Assembly (NCBI GenBank): GCA_964568815.1
Contig: CAZMRY010000079.1
Span: 1 to 6,372, forward strand
From: RGIG8700 sp964568815
Lineage (GTDB): Bacteria; Bacillota; Clostridia; RGIG6154
Direction: 5' to 3'
DNA: 6,372 bases
In this document: piece after piece, positions 1 to 6,252 of the stretch
Layout of the letters: every line of letters begins with the position of its first letter
Numbering within the stretch: the first letter of the stretch is position 1
Notes under the pieces: generated by a model
Told to the model about the DNA's origin: nothing
Database searches by the model: none
What the model saw: only the letters and a program-made list of their open reading frames with translations
Program-made: the position numbers and the translations under genes

Positions 1-18
1 TTTGAGAGATTTTTGTTA

Positions 19-1638
19 TTATTCCGCTGAAATATAGTAGTAATAAAGCGGCTGACCGCCATAATAAACATTAACATCAAGTTCAGGATAAAGCTCTTCA
101 AGTTCCTCCGCAAGTTTATCTGCTGTATCCTCGTCAACAGCTTCTCCTCTGTATACAGAAATTGAAGAAGTTTCATCATTTACCATTCTGCCTATAATTT
201 CCTTGCAAACCTTTTCAGGGTTGTTTCCTATAAGATTAATCTTGCCTTCTATAAGCCCCATTATGTCATTTTCTTTGATTTCAAGTTCGTCTAAAATGCA
301 GTCTCTTGCAGCAAAGGTTACCGATGCTGAAGTAATATCATCAAGAGCTGATGTCATAGCCTCTGTGTTATCCTCAAAGCTTGCTTCTTCGTCGTATGCA
401 ATCATTGCAGTAATACCCTGTACGATTGAACGGCTTGGTATTACAACCACATTTTTGTCTGAAATATCAACCGCCTGCTGTGCTGCCATAATAATATTTT
501 TATTATTTGGCAATAAGAATATATTTTCTGCATTAAGCTTTTCTATTTCTGCCATAAAATCTTCTGTTGAAGGGTTCATCGTCTGACCGCCAACGATAAT
601 TCCCTGACAGCCAAGCTCTGTGAACATCTGTGAAAGACCTTCGCCTGCAGAAACAGTTACAAATGCATTTTTAATTTTTGGTTCTTCTTTAACAGGTGTT
701 GCTGAAAAACTGCTTTCATTATGAGCCTGCTCTCTCATATTGTCTATCTTGATATTTATAAGCGAACCGTATTTAAGTGCCTCTTCAATAGCAACACCGG
801 GGTTATTTGTGTGAACATGGACCTTTATAATGTCAAAGTCGTCAACTACAACAACGCAGTCGCCTATTTTTTCAAGCTTGCCTTTAAGCTTCTGCCAGTT
901 CATTTCTGTTTCTTTTTTATTTATGATAAACTCTGTGCAGTAGCCATATTTTATATCTTGCTCCGACTGTGGCTTTTCTTTCTTTTCTTTCGCCTTTATG
1001 TTTTCCTTGCAGGCTACAATACTTCCGTTCTGAAGATAGTAAAGAGCACCTTCAAGAATAACCATAAGACCTTTTCCGCCTGCATCAACAACATTTGCCA
1101 TTTTAAGCTGAGGAAGCATATCTGTTGTTGCATCTAATGTCTTATTACCCTCTTTAACAATATATTTAAGAAAGGCTGTTATATCTCCATCTGCAGAATC
1201 ATACTGCATGGCTTTTTCTGCCATAACTCTTGCAACAGTTAAAATTGTTCCCTCTGTTGGTTTTGATACTGCGTTATATGCTGAATCCTTTGCTGATTCA
1301 AATGCGTTTTTAATTACTTCTATATCTATTGTTTCATGGTCAGAAACTGCTGTATAAAAGCCTTTAAAAAGCTGAGAAAGAATAACTCCTGAATTACCTC
1401 TTGCTCCTCTTAATGATGCAGAAGACGCAAATTTTGCTACCTCTCCGCAGCTTAATGATTCAACATCAAGCAATACTTTTTTTACCGCAGATATAGTTAA
1501 AGACATATTCGTTCCCGTGTCACCGTCAGGCACAGGGAAAACATTCAAATCGTCCACCGCTTTTCTGTTATTATAAAGATTATTGGAAGCCGAAATTATA
1601 ATATGTTTAAGTGTGTTACCGTTAATTTGTGCCGGCAT
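19..1638 (-). CDS. fakA: Fatty acid kinase subunit A (DAK2 domain protein FakA/YloV)
   Basis: ATP-binding kinase subunit that, with a DegV-family FakB protein carrying the acyl chain, makes acyl-phosphate from free fatty acids for phospholipid synthesis; cytosolic. The 539-aa length is near the usual ~550. The N-terminal DAK2 domain (about 8-200) shows the nucleotide/Mg motif PVPDGDTGTNMSLT at 35-48 (D38, D40), GARGNSGVILSQLFKGF at 78-94, EGTILTV at 129-135 and DAGGKGL at 185-191. A charged linker (about 211-229) leads to a middle domain with YGYCTEF (C234) and KVHVHTNNPG (H274, H276), matching the Cys/His/His metal site known in Staphylococcus aureus FakA. The C-terminal alpha/beta domain covers about 323-539. 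The start is supported by GGAGGTG 5 nt upstream. It is the last gene of the leftward cluster visible here, 54 nt after murB. No FakB gene lies in the window. Older annotations call this family dihydroxyacetone kinase-like, but no DhaK-type partner is present. Confidence 0.95.
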   Translation of the reverse strand: MPAQINGNTLKHIIISASNNLYNNRKAVDDLNVFPVPDGDTGTNMSLTISAVKKVLLDVESLSCGEVAKFASSASLRGARGNSGVILSQLFKGFYTAVSDHETIDIEVIKNAFESAKDSAYNAVSKPTEGTILTVARVMAEKAMQYDSADGDITAFLKYIVKEGNKTLDATTDMLPQLKMANVVDAGGKGLMVILEGALYYLQNGSIVACKENIKAKEKKEKPQSEQDIKYGYCTEFIINKKETEMNWQKLKGKLEKIGDCVVVVDDFDIIKVHVHTNNPGVAIEEALKYGSLINIKIDNMREQAHNESSFSATPVKEEPKIKNAFVTVSAGEGLSQMFTELGCQGIIVGGQTMNPSTEDFMAEIEKLNAENIFLLPNNKNIIMAAQQAVDISDKNVVVIPSRSIVQGITAMIAYDEEASFEDNTEAMTSALDDITSASVTFAARDCILDELEIKENDIMGLIEGKINLIGNNPEKVCKEIIGRMVNDETSSISVYRGEAVDEDTADKLAEELEELYPELDVNVYYGGQPLYYYYISAE

Positions 1639-1652
1639 TCTTTCACCTCCGC

Positions 1653-1679
1653 ATTATACTACTTAGTATTCTACCACAA
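1653..1679 (-). promoter_or_regulatory. Possible weak internal promoter before fakA
   Basis: Read on the minus strand, a perfect TATAAT (1658-1653) lies in the 54-nt gap between murB and fakA. The best -35-like hexamer is TTGTGG (1679-1674), only 15 nt upstream, which is short of the ideal 17. The -10 sits just before the fakA ribosome binding site (GGAGGTG, 1650-1644), so a transcript from it would be almost leaderless. This is the widest gap in the cluster, so an internal start is plausible, but chance AT-rich matches are common in such a genome. Confidence 0.25.
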
Positions 1680-1692
1680 TTATATAAAATAA

Positions 1693-2580
1693 TCAATCAT
1701 TACTTAAAATTTTTATTTCAGGTTCGAGATTTACACCGAATTTTTCTGCCACAGTTTTCTGGCAGTGCGTAATTACCTCAAGCACATCTGAAGCTTTTGC
1801 ATTTCCCTTGTTTATAACAAAGCCTGCGTGTTTTTCAGACACCTGTGCATCACCAACGCTGAAGCCTTTAAGTCCGCTTTCTTCTATAAGCTGACCTGCA
1901 AAGTAGCCTTCAGGTCTTTTGAATGTACTGCCTGCACTATTGTATTCCAGTGGTTGTTTGTCTTTTCTTCTTTGGTTAAGGTCTTTCATTGTTGCAAGGA
2001 TAACTTCTCTATTTCCTTTTTTCAAATCAAACCTTGCACCTGTTATTATATATCCGTTTTCGTTAAAAACAGAATGTCTGTATGAAAGCTTAAGTTCTTC
2101 TTTTGAGAATGTTTTTTCGTTGCCTGCTCTATCTATGGCATATACCTCATAGATAACATCTTTCATTTCTCCGCCATATGCACCGGCATTCATAAAAATT
2201 CCACCGCCTACAGTGCCCGGTATTCCTGATGCAAACTCAAGACCTGCAAGTGAATTTTCTGCCGCTACAGCCGATATTTTTGCAAGAGATACACCGCAAT
2301 CTGCATATATGCTGTCCCCCTCACATTTAACATCTTTCATTTTAAGTGTTATGACTGCATATTTTTCAATCCCCTCATCACACACAAGGATATTTGAGCC
2401 ATTCCCAAGAACTATAGCCTCATTCTTTAAAAGCTTTAAAAGTGATTTAAGCTCTTCTCTGCTTTCAGGAAAAATTACCGCCTTTGCATTACCGCCGCAA
2501 CCAAAGGTTGTATGGTTTTTCATAGGTTCATTTATTAAAATGTTCTCTTTCTTGCAAAGCTTTATAAGCTTATTTTCCAT
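1693..2580 (-). CDS. murB: UDP-N-acetylenolpyruvoylglucosamine reductase MurB (type II)
   Basis: FAD/NADPH enzyme that reduces UDP-GlcNAc-enolpyruvate to UDP-MurNAc, the second committed step of peptidoglycan precursor synthesis in the cytosol. The product from the chosen start is 295 aa, typical of the shorter type II MurB of Firmicutes. FAD-domain motifs are NHTTFGCGG (22-30), VLGNGSNILV (58-67 region), SGIPGTVGG (118-126) and MNAGAYGG (130-137). Active-site residues by family comparison are R168 in SYRHS, the proton-donor Ser218 in NSAGSTFKRP, and E288 in LEPEIK. An in-frame ATG lies 4 codons upstream at 2592, but it overlaps the Shine-Dalgarno GGAGG itself, so the ATG at 2580 (protein begins MENKLIK) is preferred. 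The gene starts 11 nt after the glucokinase stop codon and its ribosome binding site directly abuts that stop, suggesting co-transcription and probably coupled translation. MurB next to HprK is a common Firmicute arrangement. Confidence 0.96.
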   Translation of the reverse strand: MENKLIKLCKKENILINEPMKNHTTFGCGGNAKAVIFPESREELKSLLKLLKNEAIVLGNGSNILVCDEGIEKYAVITLKMKDVKCEGDSIYADCGVSLAKISAVAAENSLAGLEFASGIPGTVGGGIFMNAGAYGGEMKDVIYEVYAIDRAGNEKTFSKEELKLSYRHSVFNENGYIITGARFDLKKGNREVILATMKDLNQRRKDKQPLEYNSAGSTFKRPEGYFAGQLIEESGLKGFSVGDAQVSEKHAGFVINKGNAKASDVLEVITHCQKTVAEKFGVNLEPEIKILSND

Positions 2581-2585
2581 TATAA

Positions 2586-2590
2586 CCTCC
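2586..2590 (-). promoter_or_regulatory. murB ribosome binding site (decides start)
   Basis: GGAGG on the minus strand lies 5 nt upstream of the ATG at 2580 and begins 1 nt after the glucokinase stop codon (2594-2592). The alternative upstream ATG (2592-2590) shares bases with both the stop codon and this site and has no Shine-Dalgarno of comparable quality, so it is unlikely to be the start. Confidence 0.8.
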
Positions 2591-2591
2591 A

Positions 2592-3536
2592 TTATTTCAA
2601 AAGAGCTGCACCGATTATACCTGCATCGTTACCAAGCTTTGCCCTTACAATATCACACATAGGCACAACATTTGGATTTGTGTATGTCTGAGAAAAAACC
2701 TTTTCTTTAAGTGGGTTTATAAGGTTATCACCTTCATTTGAAACACCGCCGCCTATAACAAAAATTTCAGGCTGGAAAATATTGATTATATTTGCTACAC
2801 CTATGGCAAGATATTTTATGTAGTTATCAACAACTGCTTTTGCAGTTTTATCTCCTTCTTTTGCAGCCTGAAAGGCTGTTCTTCCTGTAAACTTGCCTTC
2901 TTTTGTGTAATCCCATATTTTTGAGTTTTTATCCTTTTCTGCAAATTCTTTTGTCATATTTATAAGACCTGTAGCAGATGAGAACACCTCAAAGCAACCG
3001 TCTCTTCCGCAGGTACACTTAGGACCGTTTACATCTATAACCATATGCCCGAGTTCGCCTCCGCAGAAGTTAAATCCGCCCTGAAGCTTGCCATCTATTA
3101 TAACACCGCTGCCCACACCTGTGCCCAGTGTTATTACAACAGAAGTAGAAAAACCTTTTGCAATTCCTGCCATAAATTCTGCCCACGCGGCACAATTTGC
3201 ATCATTATCTACAAACACAGGCTTTTTTATGTGCTTTTTAAGTTCATCTGCAATGGGTACATCATAAAAATCAAGATTGTTTGCATAAATTACCGCTCCC
3301 TTTTCTTTATCTACTGAACCGGGAGTTCCTATTCCTGCTGAAACAATATCATCTTCGTTTATTCCTGTTTCTTCAAGAAGTTCAAAATAAAGCTTTGCCA
3401 TATCGGCAACAACTGCTTCATAGCCTCTTTCGTGGAGAGTTTTTGTGCTCTTTTTAGCAACAATCTCTCCTTTTTCATCCACAATGCCTACAGCAATGTT
3501 TGTTCCGCCTAAATCTATTCCTGCATAATATTTCAT
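2592..3536 (-). CDS. glcK: ROK-family glucokinase
   Basis: Cytosolic sugar kinase that most likely phosphorylates glucose with ATP to glucose 6-phosphate. The chosen start (MKYYAGIDL) gives 314 aa, the normal size for ROK kinases without a DNA-binding domain. The phosphate-binding motif DLGGTN is at 8-13; the catalytic base is D112 in VDNDANCAAWAE; the second phosphate motif TLGTGVGSG is at 136-144. The ROK zinc site is H164 in GELGHM together with C174, C176 and C181 in CTCGRDGCFE. IGGGVS at 261-266 is the adenosine-side motif. No helix-turn-helix precedes the kinase domain, so this is an enzyme rather than a ROK repressor. The start follows the hprK stop by a single base and its AGAGGTG ribosome site lies inside the last hprK codons; a possible ATG nine codons upstream falls inside hprK and was rejected. 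Glucose specificity is inferred from family and context; N-acetylmannosamine or fructose kinases share the fold, so the symbol is tentative. Confidence 0.9.
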   Translation of the reverse strand: MKYYAGIDLGGTNIAVGIVDEKGEIVAKKSTKTLHERGYEAVVADMAKLYFELLEETGINEDDIVSAGIGTPGSVDKEKGAVIYANNLDFYDVPIADELKKHIKKPVFVDNDANCAAWAEFMAGIAKGFSTSVVITLGTGVGSGVIIDGKLQGGFNFCGGELGHMVIDVNGPKCTCGRDGCFEVFSSATGLINMTKEFAEKDKNSKIWDYTKEGKFTGRTAFQAAKEGDKTAKAVVDNYIKYLAIGVANIINIFQPEIFVIGGGVSNEGDNLINPLKEKVFSQTYTNPNVVPMCDIVRAKLGNDAGIIGAALLK

Positions 3537-3537
3537 T

Positions 3538-4473
3538 TTACACACCTCTGTTTTGCATATCATCCATAAGACGCTTATTCAATTCTTCTGCCGCATTATA
3601 TCCCATTCTTTTCTGTCTGTTATTCATAGCCGCAACCTCAATAATAATTGCAAGGTTTCTGCCTGGCTTAACAGGAATGACAAGAGATGGAATATCTATT
3701 CCTAAAATGTTCATATATTCGTCTTCAAGACCAAGTCTGTCGTATTTTTTCTTGCTGTCCCATGGTTCGAGAGAAATTACCATATCAATCTTCTCCGTTT
3801 CCTTAACAGCACCCATACCGAAAATTCTTCTTACATCTACAATTCCGATACCGCGAAGTTCTACGAAGTGTCTTATGATTGCAGGTGACTGACCTACAAG
3901 TGTTATTGCAGACACCTTTTTGATTTCAACCGCATCGTCTGCAACAAGACGGTGACCTCTCTTCACAAGCTCGATTGCTGCTTCGCTCTTACCTACACCG
4001 CTGTCACCTAAAATAAGTATACCTTCACCGTATACTTCAACCAGAACGCCATGTCTTGTTATTCTTTCACCAAGCTCCACATTAAGAAAGCTTACAAGCA
4101 TACTTAAAAAGCCTGATGTTGATTCCTTTGTTCTTAATAGAGGGATGCTGTGTTTAACTGCCTCAAATTTGATTACAGGGTCTGCTTCAAGCTCTCTAGT
4201 TATAATAAGGGCAGGTATTCCTGCTGAAAAGAGCTTATCAAACCTTTCATGTTTCTGCTCCTCTGTAAGAGTTTCTATATAAGAAGTTTCTGCTTTTCCG
4301 ATAAGCTGAATTCTTGTCGGGTCAAAGAAATCATAGCATCCTGCAAGAGGAAGTCCCGGACGGTTTATATCACAGGATACAATTTTGATATTGTCTATAA
4401 CATCATTGCAGGCTAAAACCTCAAGATTATATTTTTCTGCAATCTTTCTTAAATCTACACTGAACTGATTCAT
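3538..4473 (-). CDS. hprK: HPr kinase/phosphorylase
   Basis: Bifunctional enzyme that phosphorylates HPr (and Crh where present) on a regulatory serine and removes that phosphate when inorganic phosphate is high. It is the sensor of CcpA-type carbon catabolite control in Firmicutes. The product from the chosen start (MNQFSVDL) is 311 aa, matching the family. The N-terminal domain spans about 1-130. The C-terminal kinase domain has H141 in RHGVLVEVYG, the Walker A loop GDSGVGKS at 156-163, VADDAVEI at 177-184 (D179, D180), the family signature around VELRGIGIVDVRRIFG at 204-219, and VKPGRNLA at 268-275. All catalytic features look intact. The start is set by AAAGGAG 6 nt upstream; an ATG nine codons further upstream at 4500 lies 5' of that ribosome site and was rejected. 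It is the first gene of the leftward cluster, with a near-consensus promoter about 40 nt upstream. The HPr target gene is not in the window. Confidence 0.97.
   Translation of the reverse strand: MNQFSVDLRKIAEKYNLEVLACNDVIDNIKIVSCDINRPGLPLAGCYDFFDPTRIQLIGKAETSYIETLTEEQKHERFDKLFSAGIPALIITRELEADPVIKFEAVKHSIPLLRTKESTSGFLSMLVSFLNVELGERITRHGVLVEVYGEGILILGDSGVGKSEAAIELVKRGHRLVADDAVEIKKVSAITLVGQSPAIIRHFVELRGIGIVDVRRIFGMGAVKETEKIDMVISLEPWDSKKKYDRLGLEDEYMNILGIDIPSLVIPVKPGRNLAIIIEVAAMNNRQKRMGYNAAEELNKRLMDDMQNRGV
3543..3549 (-). promoter_or_regulatory. Glucokinase ribosome binding site inside hprK 3' end (decides start)
   Basis: AGAGGTG on the minus strand occupies the Arg-Gly-Val codons at the end of hprK and lies 6 nt before the ATG at 3536. 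It fixes the glucokinase start at MKYYAG rather than at the ATG nine codons earlier. Because ribosomes finishing hprK cover this site, translation of the two genes is probably coupled (inference). Confidence 0.75.
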
Positions 4474-4479
4474 TACTTT

Positions 4480-4486
4480 CTCCTTT
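4480..4486 (-). promoter_or_regulatory. hprK ribosome binding site (decides start)
   Basis: AAAGGAG on the minus strand is spaced 6 nt from the ATG at 4473. It lies downstream of the alternative in-frame ATG at 4500, so the shorter 311-aa product is favoured. Confidence 0.8.
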
Positions 4487-4514
4487 CGCAAAAGAAACAT
4501 ATCAATACATACTA

Positions 4515-4544
4515 ATTATACAATACACTACCCCATTTTGTAAA
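4515..4544 (-). promoter_or_regulatory. Sigma-A-type promoter for the hprK-glcK-murB-fakA cluster
   Basis: On the minus strand, TTTACA (4544-4539, five of six consensus bases) and a perfect TATAAT (4520-4515) are separated by 18 nt. Transcription would start near 4508 and give a leader of about 35 nt containing the hprK ribosome site. The placement, upstream of the first gene and within a divergent intergenic region, fits a main operon promoter. I saw no convincing catabolite-response palindrome around it. Confidence 0.7.
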
Positions 4545-4591
4545 GTTTTTTTGTGTCGAAGAAGATTTTTTAATATTTTTGAAAAAAAAGC

Positions 4592-4627
4592 TTGCTTTTT
4601 TAGAACTTTTCTGTTAGAATATATAAT
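4592..4627 (+). promoter_or_regulatory. Overlapping rpmB promoters
   Basis: Two sigma-A-type promoters can be read in the same stretch. One is TTTAGA (4599-4604), 17 nt, then a perfect TATAAT (4622-4627). The other is TTGCTT (4592-4597), 17 nt, then TAGAAT (4615-4620) preceded by an extended -10 TG (4612-4613). Both have ideal spacing and would start transcription 7 bp apart, near 4627 or 4634. The A/T-rich tract from about 4550 to 4601 could serve as an UP element, as expected for a ribosomal protein gene. Which is used, or whether both are, cannot be told from sequence. Confidence 0.65.
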
Positions 4628-4666
4628 GCTTTATGAAATGTACGGTTATCAAGGAGGTGTATATAT

Positions 4667-4855
4667 ATGGCAAAGTGTGATGTATGCGGCAAGGGTGTTG
4701 TATTCGGTATTCAGGTTTCTCACTCTCACATCCGTTCAAACAGAACATGGAAACCAAATGTAAGAAAGGTAAAGGCAATTGTTGGCGGTGCTCCTAAAAG
4801 AATTAACGTTTGCACAAGATGCTTACGCTCAGGCAAAGTAACAAGAGCTATATAA
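4667..4855 (+). CDS. rpmB: 50S ribosomal protein L28 (zinc-ribbon form)
   Basis: Small structural protein of the large ribosomal subunit. The 62-aa product is of normal length for Firmicute L28 and begins MAKCDVCGKG. Two CxxC pairs (C4/C7 and C49/C52) mark the zinc-binding 'C+' version; many bacteria also carry or use a cysteine-free paralogue under zinc limitation, which is not seen here. The basic middle segment (about 23-36, with SNRTWKPN) is typical of the family. The start has a near-perfect AAGGAGGTG (4651-4659) with 7-nt spacing. Promoters lie directly upstream and an intrinsic terminator follows, so it is probably a single-gene unit with possible read-through into the GH28-type gene. 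In many Firmicutes rpmB sits divergent to asp23/yloU-yloV; here it is divergent to hprK, with yloV (fakA) at the far end of that cluster. Confidence 0.97.
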   Translation: MAKCDVCGKGVVFGIQVSHSHIRSNRTWKPNVRKVKAIVGGAPKRINVCTRCLRSGKVTRAI

Positions 4856-4888
4856 TTAATCTTACAGAAAATTCATATAGAATTTAGG

Positions 4889-4914
4889 GACTAACTTTTA
4901 AAGTTAGTCTTTTT
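4889..4914 (+). terminator. Intrinsic terminator after rpmB
   Basis: GACTAAC (4889-4895) pairs with GTTAGTC (4903-4909), with further A-T pairing possible into the loop (up to 10-bp arms), followed by TTTTT (4910-4914). It lies 33 nt past the rpmB stop. The stem has only three G-C pairs and the T-run is short, so termination may be incomplete, which matters because no clear promoter is seen between it and the next gene. Confidence 0.75.
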
Positions 4915-4935
4915 GGTATATAAAGAGGAGTCAGT

Positions 4936-6249
4936 ATGATAAGTATTTCAGATTTCGGTGCTGTAGCTGATGGTAAAACTCTCTGCACAGATGCAATACA
5001 AAAAGCAGTTGACAGTTTAAAGGATGGCGGAGTTGTTTACATCCCCTTCGGGACTTATATATGTTCAACAATTCATCTTAAAAGCAACATTCATTTTGTT
5101 TTTGAGCCGGGAGCAAAGCTTCTGGGAAGTGAAAATGTTAATGATTTTGACAAAAGAGAAACTGTTGACTACAAAACATATCAGGACGCATCCCATACAT
5201 ATTTCAACAGAAGTATGTTTGTTGCAAAAAATTGCGAAAATATTTCTTTTTCAGGTCTTGGTACTATAGATATGCAGGGAATATGGGAAAATGAAATCAC
5301 CCCAGGCGAAGGTGAATGGTGCGGAAAAAGAGCTGTTAAGATTTTTGCTTTTAAAGAATGTAAAAACATTGTTATAAAAGACCTTACACTTTTAAAGGCT
5401 ACAGACATTGCACTTTATCTTGCAGGCTGTGAAAATGCAAGAATTTCAAATTTAAACATAGATACCAACATAGACGGTATAAGCCCTGACTGTTGCAAGA
5501 ATATTATCATTTCAGATTGCAACCTCCGTACAGGTGATGATGCTGTTGTTATTAAAAGCTCATATACCTTAAACAGAAAGGCGGACTGTGAAAACATTGC
5601 AATTACAAACTGCAATATAACAACAAGAAGCAATGCAATTAAAATAGGAACAGAAACAAACGGAGATTTCAGAAACATCTCTGTCAGCAACTGTACCCTC
5701 TCTGATGTTTTTTACGGTGGCATCTCTGTTGAAAGTGCAGATGGGGGAAATGTTGACGGTGTCACTGTTTCAAATATAACTATGCAGAATGTTGGCTATC
5801 CCCTGTTTATCCTTTTAAACAACAGAGCAAGAGGTCCTGAAGGCACAGAAATGGGAAGCATTAAAAATGTTATTATTGAAAACATCACTGCAACAGGACC
5901 ATACAAAGAATGGCTTGCCCCAAGAATGACAGCTCTGTGGGACGGAGAGCAGATTTGCAAATCCTATATTATGCCTTCAACTGTTACAGGTCAGCCTGAC
6001 AGAAAGCTTGAAAACATTACCCTTTCAAACTTCTATTTCACACTTCCTGGTGGGTGCAAGGAAGATTTAAAGGATGTAAAAGTTCCTGAAATAACAAAAG
6101 AATATCCCGAAAACTATGCTTTTGGAGACAAGTTCCCCACATACGGAATATTCTTCAGACATATTAAAAATCTTAAGCTTTCAAATATAAACATCTTTGC
6201 AATGGAAAAAGATACAAGAGATAAAACCTTTTTTGAAGATGTAGAATAA
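4936..6249 (+). CDS. GH28-type polygalacturonase-like beta-helix protein, cytosolic, variant active site
   Basis: A 437-aa right-handed parallel beta-helix protein of the glycoside hydrolase family 28 type, whose members hydrolyse pectin backbones (polygalacturonan, rhamnogalacturonan). The start SDFGAVADGKT at 5-15 is the usual first strand of the pectate-lyase/GH28 fold. Repeated rungs of the form C/xxNIxIxNCxI follow from about 100 to 320 and again at 359-366 and 410-420. Catalytic aspartates are present: D180 in NIDGISPD and D201/D202 in RTGDDAVVIKSS. The GHG motif His is replaced (SNA at 232-234, in TTRSNAIKIGTETNG), and the RIK motif appears as SVE (264-266). A C-terminal block, YPENYAFGDKFPTYGIFFRH (390-409), resembles one I recall from many bacterial GH28-like proteins. 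There is no signal peptide or membrane segment, so it should act in the cytosol on imported oligosaccharides. AGAGGAG 5-6 nt upstream supports the start. Exact substrate, or even hydrolase activity, is uncertain. The C-terminus may be short. Confidence 0.85.
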   Translation: MISISDFGAVADGKTLCTDAIQKAVDSLKDGGVVYIPFGTYICSTIHLKSNIHFVFEPGAKLLGSENVNDFDKRETVDYKTYQDASHTYFNRSMFVAKNCENISFSGLGTIDMQGIWENEITPGEGEWCGKRAVKIFAFKECKNIVIKDLTLLKATDIALYLAGCENARISNLNIDTNIDGISPDCCKNIIISDCNLRTGDDAVVIKSSYTLNRKADCENIAITNCNITTRSNAIKIGTETNGDFRNISVSNCTLSDVFYGGISVESADGGNVDGVTVSNITMQNVGYPLFILLNNRARGPEGTEMGSIKNVIIENITATGPYKEWLAPRMTALWDGEQICKSYIMPSTVTGQPDRKLENITLSNFYFTLPGGCKEDLKDVKVPEITKEYPENYAFGDKFPTYGIFFRHIKNLKLSNINIFAMEKDTRDKTFFEDVE

Positions 6250-6252
6250 TTT

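Noticed and set aside
721..1137. 138-codon plus-strand reading frame
   Set aside because: It is entirely antisense to fakA, which has clear family motifs. Its Phe/Leu/Cys-rich content is what reversed AT-rich coding sequence yields, and no ribosome site precedes it.
2213..2662. 149-codon plus-strand reading frame across the murB start
   Set aside because: It is antisense to murB and the glucokinase 3' end, has a Ser/Phe-rich composition, no recognisable domain and no ribosome site.
3500..3892. 130-codon plus-strand reading frame
   Set aside because: It is antisense to hprK and the glucokinase start, both conserved proteins. It has low-complexity Ser/Ile content typical of a shadow frame.
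4584..4601. AAAAAAGC/GCTTTTTT inverted repeat with a 2-nt centre, terminator-like
   Set aside because: It lies between divergent promoters, not after a gene; the stem is nearly all A-T with an impossible 2-nt loop, and overlaps the rpmB -35 region. It is better read as an A/T-rich upstream element.
4474..4666. Catabolite-response (cre) operator near hprK
   Set aside because: I looked for the TGWAANCGNTNWCA pattern in the divergent region and found no acceptable match.
5415..5690. 91-codon minus-strand reading frame with hydrophobic segments
   Set aside because: It is antisense to the catalytic region of the GH28-type gene; the apparent membrane segments arise from reversed Asn/Ile-rich beta-helix codons.
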